A stretch of 64,000 nucleotides of DNA from Siphonodentalium dalli (Eukaryota; Mollusca; Scaphopoda; Gadilida; Siphonodentaliidae), in assembly GCA_032622095.1 (NCBI GenBank), contig CP136069.1, positions 162,183,043 through 162,247,042 of the forward strand. Direction: 5' to 3'. The position numbers and the translations under genes were made by a program. The notes under the pieces are model-generated. The model was not told the DNA's origin. It saw nothing but the letters and a program-made list of their open reading frames with translations, and did not search any database. Each line of letters starts with the position of its first letter. Within the stretch, counting starts at the first letter, position 1. This document shows, piece by piece, positions 1 through 12,056 of the stretch.

Positions 1-551
1 CCACGATATCGAACATGGTTGACATATAACTGGCATGCAACCTCAACCTTTCAAAACATCAAAGGATAGTTGTTATCCCATAAAGGTGCACTATTAGTTG
101 TTTCCGTATATTTTTAGTAATATTTTGTTTAGTTACACATTTTACAGAGGACAAACATACTGAGTAAAATTTCGTGGAAGAACAAACATTGCATTACTAA
201 TTTTTTCCGGCGCCGATCACCACAGCCTTGTGTGGACAAAATCAGCATATATATACTATTGATTCTTCTGGGAAGATGAGGCCCAAGCAGAACGAGGTCC
301 ACAGATGGTGAATTTGGTGATACTAAATGCCCAATTATTTTACACCAAGAGAAAATAATGTCAATTATGTCTATATTTTAGTATACCAGTTACCTCTGTG
401 GACGTGACTATATGTTTCTCAAAGGCAGAACAATTAACCCTGCACCAAAAACTACATAAGAGGCGCCAAGCTGTTTTATAGAACGCACGGAACCATGCAA
501 AATAAAAATCTAATGTAACCCCTTTCTACTCAAACACCGATGTCTCCACAG
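1..551. other. Intron sequence at left edge, no feature seen
   Basis: AT-rich non-coding DNA upstream of the first recognised exon, presumably an intron of the HYR/sushi gene because the next exon opens with a splice acceptor. No coding segment, RNA gene or repeat was recognised. Confidence 0.5.
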
Positions 552-768
552 GTTGACGCTGGATGTGACCTCTCGGCGTTTCGTGGAGCTTTAATGGAAT
601 TTGAATGTGTCGACGATAAAGCAACACCGCTGGTGACAACTGATCTACAGACAGCGAAAGTAGGGACACTATGCTTTGTAGATTGTAAACAAACACATTC
701 CGGCAGGGCTTGGAAAAGGTGCACGGAGAACCTTTTATGGAAAGGACCCAGACATAGTTGTGATAAAG
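552..768 (+). CDS. Sushi (CCP) exon of HYR/sushi gene
   Basis: One sushi (complement control protein) module of a large modular protein, presumably extracellular. The exon follows a tctccacag acceptor and ends before a gtaatc donor. Its translation has six cysteines in sushi order: an opening AGC, FEC, the step LCFVDC (C-x3-C), then KRC and a closing W...P..SC. The donor is phase 1, as in all the sushi exons downstream. The acceptor is odd: the only usable AG puts the exon in phase 0, and the frame is closed by a TAA at 516-518. Either the preceding intron is phase 0, or a non-AG (AC) acceptor two bases upstream is used, which would restore phase 1. By the order of later modules this should be the second sushi of a triplet whose first members lie left of the window. 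The fold assignment is fairly secure; the exact 5' boundary is not. Confidence 0.72.
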
Positions 769-927
769 GTAATCCAACCCTAAATATATACTTGAACGAA
801 TATATTGTCTGCCATTTCTAACAAAATACGCCAGATAACAATCAGTACGTTAATTTCAAATTAATGACATTTGCACACCATATAATGGTTGATGCATGGC
901 ATAGAAATGTGTATTGACAATTTGACA

Positions 928-1080
928 CCATATAAATATGAATGCACAGCATATAACGACATATGCACAACATATAAAGGTGAACCATGGATGCCATATA
1001 AAGGTGAATCATGGATACCATATAACGGTGAATCATGGATGCCATATAAAGGTGAATGAAAACCATATAAAGGCGGAATG
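928..1080. repeat. 24-bp minisatellite
   Basis: Tandem array with a 24-bp unit beginning ccatataaaggtgaa. Unit starts are seen near 970, 994, 1018, 1042 and 1063 (the last spacing is 21 bp), with two more degenerate 21-bp units upstream from about 928. It lies in the intron just after the first sushi exon. Open frames across it on the minus strand are repeat artefacts. Confidence 0.85.
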
Positions 1081-2813
1081 GGTTTCATAGAATAGACAAC
1101 AACCCAACAAGGCCTCTATGGTCTTCTATAGAAAAGACATACTCCCCTGATGTATGTGTGACAGACTCTTGGCAGTGATGATGACGGGGTATTATTTACC
1201 AGTGTATTTGTCATTCGTTAAGATTTACAAGTTGGCTTCAATAAATTGTCTATTGATAACACCTATCACTAAAACAATAATTTACAATATAGTTACATTG
1301 TCAAACTGTAGTCTTGATGATCATTTTTCATTTGACTCAACATTTGTTGACACGTGCCCCAATATAGTCAGTATGGATAGTCGTATAAACTCTTTTGGTC
1401 GCCAGCTCATTAATCCAGCCAAAGTAGTGGTATTCGTATAATTAATGGACGATCTGCAGGCGATAGAATTGGTCATTTCACAAGCTATCAATATAATGGG
1501 GCGAGCGTCGATGATTATATCCATATAACATAGAGTTTTCTTTGTACCGTTGATTACTTTTGTGTTAAACTTCCAACTGAATGATCTGACCATTCTCAAT
1601 TAGTTCTTCACTTAAATTATGATAATGAACGATGCCAATCATCAAACAAATATACTTAGAGCACATTCAACCATATTCAGACTAGATAGTGGACCGACAC
1701 CACTATAGCTTGCACTGAGTGAATCTCCATTTCCCTAATATCTCCTCCACTTAAACTTTCGGGAGGATGCATGCAATGGGATCAGGAGTTCCATTTATTT
1801 GCAAGCACCTGTATACTTGGATATTCTAACTTTGTCCATGCTAAAATACATAACATCATACACTTGATATAAGTGGCGTTATCCCCATTTGTTTATGACA
1901 AAATAGTATATACTTAATTATTATACATATATATATATGCCTAAATGAGTTCACACTAACATCATACATGTATAATCATGTTCCACTGATAGTTGAACCC
2001 TCGTAGAGTATGACCTACTGGCCGCCGGCAGTAAATTGTCATGAACATTCCCCTTGTATGTAAAACCTAAGTACGTCTAAAAATAACATCGAATCACGAC
2101 AGCATTCGACAATGCTGACAAGCGGAGCTGATAATTGTTGTGCGCTCATCTGATAATCATGAAATGTCCCCACAGTCAACACAGGTATCAGTAAAATCTC
2201 CCATCGCCACATAATTAAATACATTTGGCCTCAGCGCTAACCCAGAAACAGTGACCACAGTAATGCATGGTTGACCACTTTTACAACTTGTTGGATAATA
2301 GGACACAGTGTCTGATATAGTTCTGGAGTTATCGAACATTACCCGTAACGCAATATATTCTTGCTTTTATACGGTTGCCTATCGAATTGCATGGGAGTGT
2401 GTGGCGTATGGTATCTATGTCATTTTCCTCTTTTATCCTTTGCCATAACTATCAAATATAGGGGTAATCGTTTAATATAACTGCATAATACGCCTTGTTG
2501 TTGGGTCGCTATAATGTTGGATCCACACGGTTGGGTCCACTGTGGTCGCGACTCTGTGATTGGGCGTATATAATATTATGATTATTTACAACGCACCTGT
2601 GGCGCATTATGTTGATCAAATTAGCCCACAAATATGGACTTAACTGTTATTTTCAATTTATTATTTTTATTCTTTATTTTATATACTGTACTAATGGCAT
2701 GTACCATACTTACGCGGTATCTCATGAAACGTTAATTCGTTCTACCTTCTATATCGTGTATTGGTATACACACAATTATATAGTTATAATATTTGCAGCC
2801 GGATAACTTTTAA
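1081..2813. other. Intron, no feature seen
   Basis: AT-rich intronic DNA. Short open frames on both strands show no recognisable domain, and no hairpin or tandem array stands out apart from a short TA run near 1924-1938. Confidence 0.5.
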
Positions 2814-2817
2814 TTAA

Positions 2818-3284
2818 GGGTGCTCGGTCCGATCGGGGGTCCTGCATTGCTGTTTCTTTGGCTTTGGTGTGGAGGCTGTTTGGTTCGGGTCGGGGGGCCC
2901 GCCGGTCGGGGCTCGGGGTGGTTGGGTGTCGGTTTTTTGGGGTCTGTTAATTTTCTGGGATCTGTCCCGGGAGTTGGTGGATTCGCGTGGTCGGGGCGGG
3001 TGGGTTGCGGGTGTGGGATGGATGTCTCTGGAATCGAGTGGTTATTATTGCTAATGGTAGGCACTTGATTTTGGAGTTGTCCGTCTTGTGCCCGCGATTT
3101 GTTCGTTTGGATCGCGTGGTTCTGCTGGCTTGTGGGGATCTCCGGGGGTTGGCGGACTTGGGGAATCGATATCTGGTCGCTCCGGGCTTTGATGGGTGGG
3201 TTCCTCGACTCGAGTCGGATTTTTTGTTTGCCCCCGGGGCCGGGGTGGTGGTGGTGTGGGGCCGTCTGGTCGGATTGAGTACCT
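2818..3284. mobile_element. TTAA-flanked MITE, G/T-rich copy
   Basis: Short non-coding inverted-repeat element flanked by TTAA at 2814-2817 and 3285-3288. The left end reads gggtgctcggtccgatc. The right end, read in reverse, is aggtactcaatccgac, so the ends are diverged inverted repeats. Two further copies lie at 57297-57739 and about 58000-63607, in the opposite orientation. For example, the block gggtgggttcctcgactcga at 3194-3213 matches the reverse of 57372-57391. TTAA targets are typical of piggyBac-type transposition, but no transposase is present. This copy is strikingly G and T rich on the + strand, while the other two are AT-rich. Long open frames on both strands (for example 2810-3457, minus) come from this composition and look unreal. 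Confidence 0.75.
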
Positions 3285-3288
3285 TTAA

Positions 3289-3969
3289 TATCAAACACAA
3301 TTGTACAAGAAATCAGTCTGATAATTGCGTTTTTGTGCATATTCGGTCTGGATTTCGCGCCTGGGGTGGTGCCCATAACCGGAAGTGCACAGCCGGTGCT
3401 CCCGGTTGTGGGGTTGATTCCGGGTGCGGAACTTTTTCGGATTTTTTTCGAAACCATCCATGAACAGTGTTGCTGCTATACATACTAATAACAGAATATA
3501 AACACTAGCAAAATTTGGATCATATCATTAAAAGAATTTACAAAAAGCCTAAATTTATATAAACTAGAAATACGTGTGCTGTCAGGCGTAGCATTTTGTT
3601 ACTGAAGTGACATATACTTAAGTATGGGACATTATAATGGGATCAATAATTACTATAGTTTTGGCATACTGGGGTTTGGTGGAATAATAGTTTACTTCTG
3701 TTTTGTCTTGATTTTTGCAGATAATACGACATTTTCGGATTATAGGCAATATCGAGTGGGGTACACGGAGAGTGGATTTAGTCAAGCTGGCCTGCTTTGT
3801 ATGATAGCGTCGCTGAACTTGCCCTCTGGGGGTCTCATTCTGCAAATGTCATGCATCATGTTTTATACCTTAATTACTATACTTGATTTTTATTCAGCTA
3901 GTTTCAGACATTCAATATTTCACTACAAGTTCATTATAACAATAGAATGTAATTGTTATATTCTTGACA
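3289..3969. other. Unassigned intron segment with an unexplained open frame
   Basis: The first 175 bases remain G/T-rich like the adjacent MITE. A + strand open frame covers 3624-3977. Inside it a good acceptor (tgatttttgcag, ending 3720) is followed by about 150 open bases with no family I recognise and no convincing donor. It could be the 5' untranslated region of the LINE that follows. I do not call it a gene. Confidence 0.35.
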
Positions 3970-5205
3970 ATGGCTGAGATTAATTCAGAAAGCACTGTGG
4001 CACTCGACAAGTGGGATGAAGATCCCAATTATAACCTGAAGAAACTTATCTCTGGTCCAGGGGGACTAGACTTTGGTGAATAAGAAGATGAGAATATCTT
4101 ACAAATACCCAATTGTCAGTACTTTTCTCCAAAATAGTTTCATGATAACGTATCTACAAGTGACGACTGTCTATCCGTTTCTCACCTGAACTGTCAAAGT
4201 CTTAATTCGCACTGGGATGATTTTAATACTCTAATGTTTGAATTACAAAATAACAAATCAAAATTTGGAGTTATTGGCCTAACTGAAATCTTCAGGACTC
4301 CGGATAGTATTGATTTTCCAATTAATGGATACCATCCATTAATTAAACGGTGCAGTCCGGATGGAGATGGCTGTCATGGCGGTGTTGGTATGTATATTCG
4401 AAATGAATTATCTTTTAAAATTAGAGAAGATTTAACAACATTTATTCCTCATGTATTTGAGTCACTTTTTGTTGAAGTGTTGACAAATAAAAATAAAACG
4501 TATATAATTGGAAGAATTTATAGGCCTAATACAGCACCACAAGCAGACCTAGATAAATTTATCAACATTATGAATGCGAAAATGGACCAATCTAATAGAG
4601 AACATAACATAATAGTTTTTATGGGAGATCTCAACATTGACTTATTGAAATACGGTAAAACTAACAATTTTCTTAATTATGTCTTTGCCTCTAGTTTCCT
4701 CCCAACAATATCAAAACCAACTAGAGTGACAGACTTTACTGCTACTCTGATTGATCAGATTTTAATAAATGATCCTACTATTAATTATGAAACTGGCATT
4801 ATACTAAGTGAAATATCTGACCACTTCGGTACTTTCCTCTGTTATAAGAGTAACAAAAATCAATCTTGCTCAAAAGTTAAAATAGAATACCGGCGGAACT
4901 ATAACGATGAAAATATATCATGCTTTAAACGACTACTAGGAACGGCTAATTATAATCGTGTTGTAAGACGAACGTGTCCACATGAGTCATATAAATCATT
5001 TATGGAAATTTATTTAAATGCCTTTGAAATAGCTTTTCCATTAAAACTATCAAGACCAAAATCCACCAAACAGAAACCATGGATTACCAAGGGAATGATG
5101 ATTTCATCTGAACATAAAGCTAATTTTTTTACTAGAAAACTTAAGAACCCTTCCGAAAGTAATATCACAAAATACAAAGAATTTTGTAAACTTTTTAATA
5201 AATAA
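3970..5205 (+). pseudogene. LINE 1 endonuclease domain (ORF2 5' half)
   Basis: Exonuclease-endonuclease-phosphatase type endonuclease of a LINE, which nicks target DNA for target-primed reverse transcription. The short N-terminal part from the ATG at 3970 carries two stops. The long open part is 4234-5205. Motifs in order: HLNCQSLNSH (before 4234), GLTEIFR with the catalytic Glu, GRIYRPN, GDLNIDL, LIDQIL and SDHFG, the last giving the terminal Asp-His pair. The catalytic set therefore appears complete although the ORF is interrupted. The linker towards the RT follows and ends in a stop at about 5203. Confident as a LINE endonuclease; the clade within CR1/Jockey/Rex-like elements is not resolved. 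Confidence 0.88.
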
Positions 5206-5273
5206 AACGAGCAAGTAAGACCTTGTACTATAAAAAATATGATAAATGAATATAAACATAACATGAAAAAAAC

Positions 5274-6497
5274 ATGGAACTGATTGGTGAGATAATGCAA
5301 CAAAGATCTAAAAAAATCGAATATCCTATGTCATTCATTATTGGGGGTGTCGAAAGTAGAAATAGGAAAGAAGCCGCTGACGCCTTTACTGAATATTTTT
5401 CTACCATTGGCGCTACTGCGGCTGAAAAAATACCACAAACTTGTAACAAATACTCTTCATACTTACCTACACCTTGTAGTGAAACAATGTTTTTTCATCC
5501 CACTACACCGGAAGAAATTCATACAACGGTTTCCTTAAGTAAAGGGAAGCACAACATTGACAAAGATGGCCTTAGTTCTTTCATTATGAAGAAAGTTATC
5601 CAGGAAATTTCACAACCCTTATGTCATATTTTCAACATTTCAATGGAAACAGGAATTATTCCAGATGACATGAAGATAGCAAAAGTTATACCCCTCTTCA
5701 AATCAGGCGACCAAAAGACAATGGGAAATTATCACCCAATAAGTATTCTGGCCATTTTTTCTAAAATCTTAGAAAAAATTGTATGTCACAGACTAGTTGT
5801 TTTTTAAATAAACATGATACTCTCTATATAATCAATATGGGTTTAGAAAAGATCATTCAACAATTCATCCAATTTTGAAGCTACTCTTTGATGTGTGTTT
5901 GAATAATGATAAGAAGGATAAAGATTGTACGCTATCCGTATTTATTGATTTTTCCAAAGCTTTTGACACAATAAATCCTGAAATTTTGCTAAATAAACTT
6001 GATTCTTATGGAGTAAGAGGGGCAAAGCCATTGAGTGGTTTAGAAGTTATCTGACAAATAGATACCAATGTGTGGAACTGGAAGGTATGGTTTCTTCTAA
6101 ACTTCCAATTACATGTGGAGTCCCCCAGGGATCCGTTGCAGGACCGATTCTTTTTTGGTCTATGTTAATGACACGACTGTGTATTCTTCACATCACAACC
6201 TTGATTATTTGTATGATCTTGAAAAATTGAGTACTTGGTGTAGAGCAAACAAAACTACCATTAAATACAAATAAGACTAAATATATGGTGATACAACCAA
6301 TAAATGGCCCTAATGTAGTTGCAAATAGAATGTTGAATATAAATAAACAGCCGATTGAAAGAATAGGATCTGATTGTCAAGAAAAATCTTTCAAATTTTT
6401 AGGTATTCACACATATGAACATCTGACATTTGAATACCATGGGAAAGCTGTTTGTGCGAACATGTCTAATTCTCTGTATGCTATAAATCGAGTATAA
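5274..6497 (+). pseudogene. LINE 1 reverse transcriptase remains
   Basis: Reverse transcriptase half of LINE 1, split over frames. 5274-5807 carries the N-terminal RT region, including VIPLFKSGD and NYHPISILAIFSKILEKIV. After a frameshift, fingers/palm motif A reads [10 protein letters not shown] at about 5940-5970, and the CGVPQGS motif lies near 6116-6136. The segment that should carry the FADD catalytic box is missing: the sequence passes straight from a VYVND-like stretch to TTVYSS near 6158-6185. The thumb and C-terminal remains run to about 6497, with KFLGIH near 6390. The copy cannot encode an active enzyme. Confidence 0.85.
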
Positions 6498-7400
6498 AAT
6501 TTCCTTTCTTTCGAATGTCTTAGAATGCTATATCTTACCTTAGTCTATTATTGACAATTATTCTTCGAATATTAAGTGCAAAAACAAGCTCTGTCCAGAT
6601 TGTACTAAAAAGATAGAATTAACTCTAACTTTTGGAACTGAACTTCCAAATAGGAAAGAAATTGTTACTATAAGACGACCTTGTTTCATTAGTAAAATGA
6701 ATCTTAAAAAATGAGGTGTTCCTGATGAATATATATGTAAATACATGTATGTATGCGCTTATGTGTATATATGCATGTACGCATTTGTTCTCTTCAATCT
6801 TCGTGTGTTGTTGAGTGTCTATATTCAGTGAAAATATTAACTATTTGGTGCAAACTGATTAGAATATTGTCTAGTCTGAACAATTTTATCTCTGAGCTTT
6901 ATATCTAAAGATTAAAATTTCTGAATCAAATAATCAAATTGTAAACAACGCAGACACACACAAAGCCTCGTGTCATATATATTATTTCATTAATTCATTA
7001 TATTATATGGTTTGAACCCCACCCAGTATGTCAATTTTGCGTAAATGCCAATTTTGCATACATTTGTATATGTTCCACGTTTTTGTCCATATTTTCCGTT
7101 TCCAAATGGTGGTGGCAGGAAGACGGCCATATGGTCATGCCACCACCATATGACAAATGATCGTTTATTACTTAATTATATATGTGTACCACATTTTATG
7201 ATGATATGCCATAATAAATATTTACTTACTTACTTACATCTTAAATGGGTAGATCATTGTGATGAGAAATTACGCGACGCCATGCACAATACATCCATTC
7301 GGGTACGATTAGCTAATTATAAAACGTATATCGCTATCAGCACGATGTTTATGGCCACAAGTGCGACCAAAGACCATATGCAAATAATAAAGACGAAAAC

Positions 7401-8577
7401 ATGTACGCATGTGTACGGAAGCTAGTTAAGAGGAAGAAAACACCGCGTAAAAGAAAATGGTTTGACGGACAATGTAGGGAATTTAAGCGCGATGTCGGGA
7501 AAATTATTAACGATATGAGGAATAACCCATTTGACCCAAACCTAAGAACGCGATATTATGTGAAACGAAAAGCATACAAAAAGGCACTGATAGCTAAACG
7601 ACGGGCATTTTACGCAGATATATATTGTAAACTAGATACGTTAGAGACAACCAACCCAAAACAATATTGGGAAATCATAACAAAAATGCGGCAGAAACCG
7701 GTCTCCCAAAACGAACTTGATCCTGATTGATCAGTTGATTTCTTTACTGAGCTTTATTGTCCGGAACCCGATAACCCAGATTATGGATTATCTTCGGACA
7801 CATATAACACTTCTAATCAATGTATTAATAATCATGACATCACGACAGAGGAAGTTATTGGCGCTACAGGAGAATTAAAAAACGGAAAGGCGATTGGACC
7901 CGACCAAATTGTGAACGAATTGCTTAAGTCGCTCGTTCCTTTGATGAAATTGTAAATTTGTTTAACTTGATTCTAGAGACAGGACATTATCCGAGTGAGT
8001 GGAGCGAATCTACACTTACTTTAATTCACAAAAAAGGAGACAAAAGTGAACCCAATAACTACGGGGCAATAGCAGTGTCATCGGCGGTCGGTAAATTGTT
8101 TAATTAAATAATTAATCGATTTGTTTTTTTCGAAAGGGAAGAGCGCCATTGATGGAGCGTTTGTTCTGCACGCGGCCATTCAAAAATACAAGTGATTGGA
8201 TAAGCCCCTATATGCTGCATTCATAGATTTCAGAAAAGAGTTCGACACAGTTAACATACAAATACTTTTTTTAAATGAAATCCGCGGGCATTAAGGGACA
8301 CATACTGCGGATAATACAGTCACTATATGACAGTAGCTACTACATGTATATCACCAAAACAAACAACGGGTTGGGGCCCCGTGCTTCTCCACGATAGGTG
8401 TCAGGCTGTCCATTTAGGCAATGATACACTTAATCACATTTTATTCGCTGACGATCTGGTTTTACTTTCGGATACTCCGAGTGGGCTACATCGCTGTCTA
8501 AAAAGACTAAATAGATACACGGATACCAATAAACTCACCGTGAACACAGACAAGAAAACCATAATAAGAAATGGTAA
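7401..8577 (+). pseudogene. LINE 2 reverse transcriptase, N-terminal and palm remains
   Basis: Basic linker from 7401 (KWFDGQCREFKRDV), a feature of the region between endonuclease and RT. It is followed by RT motifs NGKAIGPDQIVNELLK (about 7877-7926), FIDFRKEFDTVN (about 8222-8257, normally FRKAFDTVN) and LFADDLVLLSD at about 8440-8470, so the catalytic Asp pair is kept. Stops at about 7728 and 7953 and several frameshifts break the frame. The reading frame is lost in the repeat-containing interruption that follows. Confidence 0.82.
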
Positions 8578-8795
8578 CGCCCTCAAGATTATATTATTAC
8601 GCATATATATAAACTATAGACAAAATGTAAAATATATTGTTTACATGAATGCACTGCCTCAGAATTCCGTTAACAAAACTAATCCTTCAAATTGTTACAA
8701 ACAACTACGCCTTATTACTGCAGGTTTCTTATTCACCACACCATAAGTCTCTAAATTCGGATCAAAACTCGGAGTCATTGTGTTCCTGCTATAAA

Positions 8796-9319
8796 TCGTG
8801 TCGTTATTTGTTTAACAATACGTATCAATTGACATATACACACCCGTTCCCTCATTAAAATCAACATATTTCGACCATTTTTGGGGAACTCCGCGAATTC
8901 AGGGACCTCCGCAAATTGACCTCCGCAAATAGGGACCTACTGCGAATTGTCACAACGGGCTCCCAACGGGTTATACATTATTTTCAGACTATCAGTTGGT
9001 TGAATACTATTTCCCTTTTTACTAAAGTAAACAAGTAAATATCGAATGACGATACATATATTTGTTAACAAGCATTGCAAATAATAGTATTGGGACGAAA
9101 AGTCGCAAGACTTGTTCCGTATTATGATGATGATATTATTGATAGAACAAACCACTATTATGATGATCGTGTCGTTTATTTGTTTAAAATACGTATCAAT
9201 TGACATATACGCATCCGTTCCCTCATTAAAATCAACATATTTCGACCATTTTAGGGGAACTCCGCGAATTCGGGGATCTCCGCAAATAAACTCCGCAAAT
9301 AGGGACCTACTGCGAATTG
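8796..9319. repeat. 154-bp direct repeat pair inside LINE 2
   Basis: Copy one at 8796-8949 and copy two at 9167-9319 are close to identical, both beginning tcgtgtcgtt and ending tgcgaattg. Each contains a small internal reiteration of ctccgcaaat/ctccgcgaat. They sit exactly where the LINE 2 coding remains are interrupted. This suggests a tandem duplication or a second insertion with long repeats. The 217 bases between the copies show nothing recognisable. Confidence 0.85.
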
Positions 9320-9394
9320 GAAAAACCGGAAAAACCGATTATCTATTTATAAAACGTCCACAGACACACAGCGATCTCAAATTTGCCCACCAGT

Positions 9395-10401
9395 ATAAAC
9401 CCGATGGGCGTTAATAAAACTAAATGTGTGGTGTTTAGAACTAGGAAGGGGGAGGAATTGAGTGCTAAATGACTCATAGCAATGCATTCGCTATTTAACG
9501 CATGTGAAAAAGACGCACCGATTCCACTAGTGACGTCTTTAAAACTCTTCGATAGTTTAATTAAGCCGATATTGTTATATGGTAGCGAAATATGGGATGT
9601 TGAAATAACCACTAAAAATCACGACCGCCTGCCATGTGAGAAGGTACATATAAAATATTGTAAACGGTTACTCGGAGTCGCACATTTTCTTCGAACAACG
9701 CTGTACGCGCTGCGTTAGGGAGCCGCGGCATGCAGACTTTCATCATATGTAATTAAGATGATGTCACGGTCGGACTGTAATCTGCTCTGCAGTGCTGCGT
9801 TGGAACAGCAAGTGGCATCGGTTAAGAAATCAATCTTTAAAATGGCAGAACCACTGGGGTGGAATATTGCAGAACTCCAAAATCCTGGTCCCGTTCTGAG
9901 TCAATTCAAAAGAAATCTTATTGAAGATTAGTATATATATTTAGAAAGAGTCTCACTGATGAATGTTCAAAACGGGAAGTAATAAATTGCGAACATACCG
10001 AGTTTTCAAACTTAAGTACTAAATAGAACCTTCTTCACACAACATCAATAGAAAATAGAATCAGTTTCACTAGACTGCGTATAAGTAATCATAAATAGGC
10101 TATTGAAAAGGGACGACACACTCAACAGCCGACGGCATTGGAACAAAGACTGTCTATATGTTGTTCCGATGATGCTATTGAAGACGAAAACCACTTTCTT
10201 TTATAATGTAGTGCTTACCGCACACCACGTCTCGAACTCATAAACATTATGAAGACACAGTTCCCAGACATTGAAAACATGACCCAAACCGAACAGCTTG
10301 TCAAAATCTTATCCAACAATATTTCAAATACATGCACTTCAATTTGTCATATACTCCGAAGATTATTTTCCGCACGCGATGAGCATCGTATCATAAATCA
10401 A
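9395..10401 (+). pseudogene. LINE 2 C-terminal RT/zinc-knuckle remains
   Basis: Continuation of LINE 2 after its interruption: KTKCVVF near 9416, then thumb-like sequence at 9482-9718 with LFDSLIKPILLYGSEIWD, a standard LINE motif, and KYCKRLLGV. The C-terminal part near 10120-10400 has CCSDDAIEDENHFLL.C, the usual Cys/His end of LINE ORF2, and ends before TGA/TAA stops near 10402. Several stops and one or more frame changes are present. Confidence 0.8.
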
Positions 10402-10581
10402 TGAATAAATAGAGACGAGACGATCCTATGCACATTCAGCTTTACTGAGGTTATATATTACCATCTATTTTTATCATTTATTATATTGTTCAATACACAA
10501 TGTACAATAATATGTTATCATGTATGCATACTGTCCTTATAAGGATTTTTTGCCAATTAAACTTATCTTATCTTATCTTAT

Positions 10582-12056
10582 GCAACTGGCTGCATATTAT
10601 CAGTGGCATTAAACAGCATTGTGCGCATACTTTTGTCAAGTACTGAATCTAGAAGCATAGCTATATCGACTATATTGCATGGATTAGAGATTACTGATTG
10701 TTAGAGTGAATATCATCTCTTCTTATAGTAGCACTTGGTGGCCGTTTAGTGATATTACTATCAACGTTTGAGTAAAATAACGAAATATTCTCCATATCGT
10801 TCAATGTTAATATTTTATCACAACGGTAGCCAGTGATAATTTTATTATAGTCTGGTCATATAACAAAATGGCGTCATTTATCCAAAATACAAGAATCTCC
10901 ATATGGTTCAATGTTAATATTTGATCGCAACTGTAGCCAGTAAGAACCCACGGATTATATCCAAGTTTTCAAATATATCTTTGAGGTTCATACTTAGCAG
11001 CTTTTGTGACAACATTTCAAATCGCACCGATCATAATACGCCAAATGCCACCATCTATCATTTCTGGTAAAAACGAAATGCTCTTTAAATTATGTCGACC
11101 ACATTTTAGACCAATTAAATAATGGAAATAAAGTCAATCCTGAAAATAGACCTACTAGGCATACAAATATGTTTTAAGGTGGCTTTTAGCAAGTAAAAAA
11201 TGTGATATGATATAAGAAATCTAACTATTTCTGTCAAACGAGTCACAAAATATCGTTTTGGAGGAAGGATAAGTTTTTTCCCTGTATTCGCGCTAACTAC
11301 GCCACAATAATACAACCATCCAATAGCAGATATGCCACGGATCACAACAGACATACATATTGTGACTATATCCGATAAGTTTCTGATAAACGGAGTTGAA
11401 AACGACACAGTTAGCTGAATCAGCGATAAAAAATACGATTAACGAAATACGTCACAGCTCAAACCTCCCACGATTATCTGGCAATTTTTACCATTTTCAA
11501 TACCACTCGCATAACTCTCTCCCAAATCGATGGAAGAAAGGGTTAAGTTGAACATAGATTAAGAAGCTTAGACTGAACTAACCCGAAAAATTTATAAAAA
11601 ATAAGTTGGGTAGCATGAGGGAAATGTGAAAAAAAATTAATATTTTGCCTCACTATATTAACACCGCGACAACCGGATTCTGAAATTAAATAGTTGGGCT
11701 AAGTAAATATGGTGGTCGCTGAAATTCCCCTTTCTGGAATATCTGGCGACACCTCGTGTAATGAGAGCCCGTACACGAGGTACAAGTAAATTAAACATAA
11801 TCCATCATATATGTGCATATAACAGTCAACAAGCGTATAAATATCCTACATAATTATGATTCTTAATCGACCCGCTATCATGTATGTGACTCACTTTACG
11901 TTAATACATACGTCACAATTTAAGGCTTGAGTCTCATTAAATTTCTCACAATGAAGTATCTATCATTCTATGTGTAGCTTCTACATCATAGTTCAACAAT
12001 TTGTTCGTTTTCAATTTTCCATGTTTTCTCTGAGTTATCTCTTTGTGTTTGCTTTA
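10582..12056. other. Intron, no feature seen
   Basis: AT-rich intronic DNA with no recognised domain or long repeat. Open frames here, such as 11115-11408 on the minus strand, have no recognisable family and are taken as chance. Confidence 0.5.

Larger units (their letters stand above)
3970..7236 (+). mobile_element. Decayed non-LTR retrotransposon (LINE 1)
   Basis: Non-LTR retrotransposon of the CR1/Jockey-like group: an apurinic endonuclease domain is followed by a reverse transcriptase, and the element ends in a simple 3' tail of tandem ttac units at about 7213-7230. Remains of the ORF2 product start at the ATG at 3970. The copy is dead: stops occur near 4081 and 4135, frameshifts follow the endonuclease and lie within the RT, and part of the RT active-site region is deleted. 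It lies in sense within the large intron after the first sushi exon. The 3' boundary is taken from the ttac tail, after which LINE 2 sequence begins. Confidence 0.85.
7237..10581 (+). mobile_element. Decayed non-LTR retrotransposon (LINE 2)
   Basis: Second, unrelated LINE copy starting directly after the tail of LINE 1 and probably 5'-truncated, because only the end of an endonuclease-RT linker is left. It holds RT remains at 7401-8575, an interruption with a 154-bp direct repeat at about 8580-9340, RT thumb and C-terminal remains at 9395-10401, and a 3' tail of ttatc units at 10563-10580. Stops and frameshifts are frequent. A pentanucleotide tail suits CR1/L2/RTE-like elements; the clade is not resolved. 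Confidence 0.8.

Noticed and set aside
2157-2339. Minus-strand frame with several cysteines and HYR-like spacing
   Set aside because: No CP, W or D-N-S-G core and no splice sites in the right phase. Not a HYR module.
2810-3457. 215-codon minus-strand open frame rich in Pro, and overlapping + strand frames
   Set aside because: It coincides with the G/T-rich MITE copy and reads through its end. The composition (Pro, Thr, His, Arg) follows from the base bias and no domain is visible.
3624-3977. 117-codon + strand open frame with an internal good acceptor
   Set aside because: No recognisable module and no convincing donor. It adjoins the start of LINE 1 and may be leader sequence.
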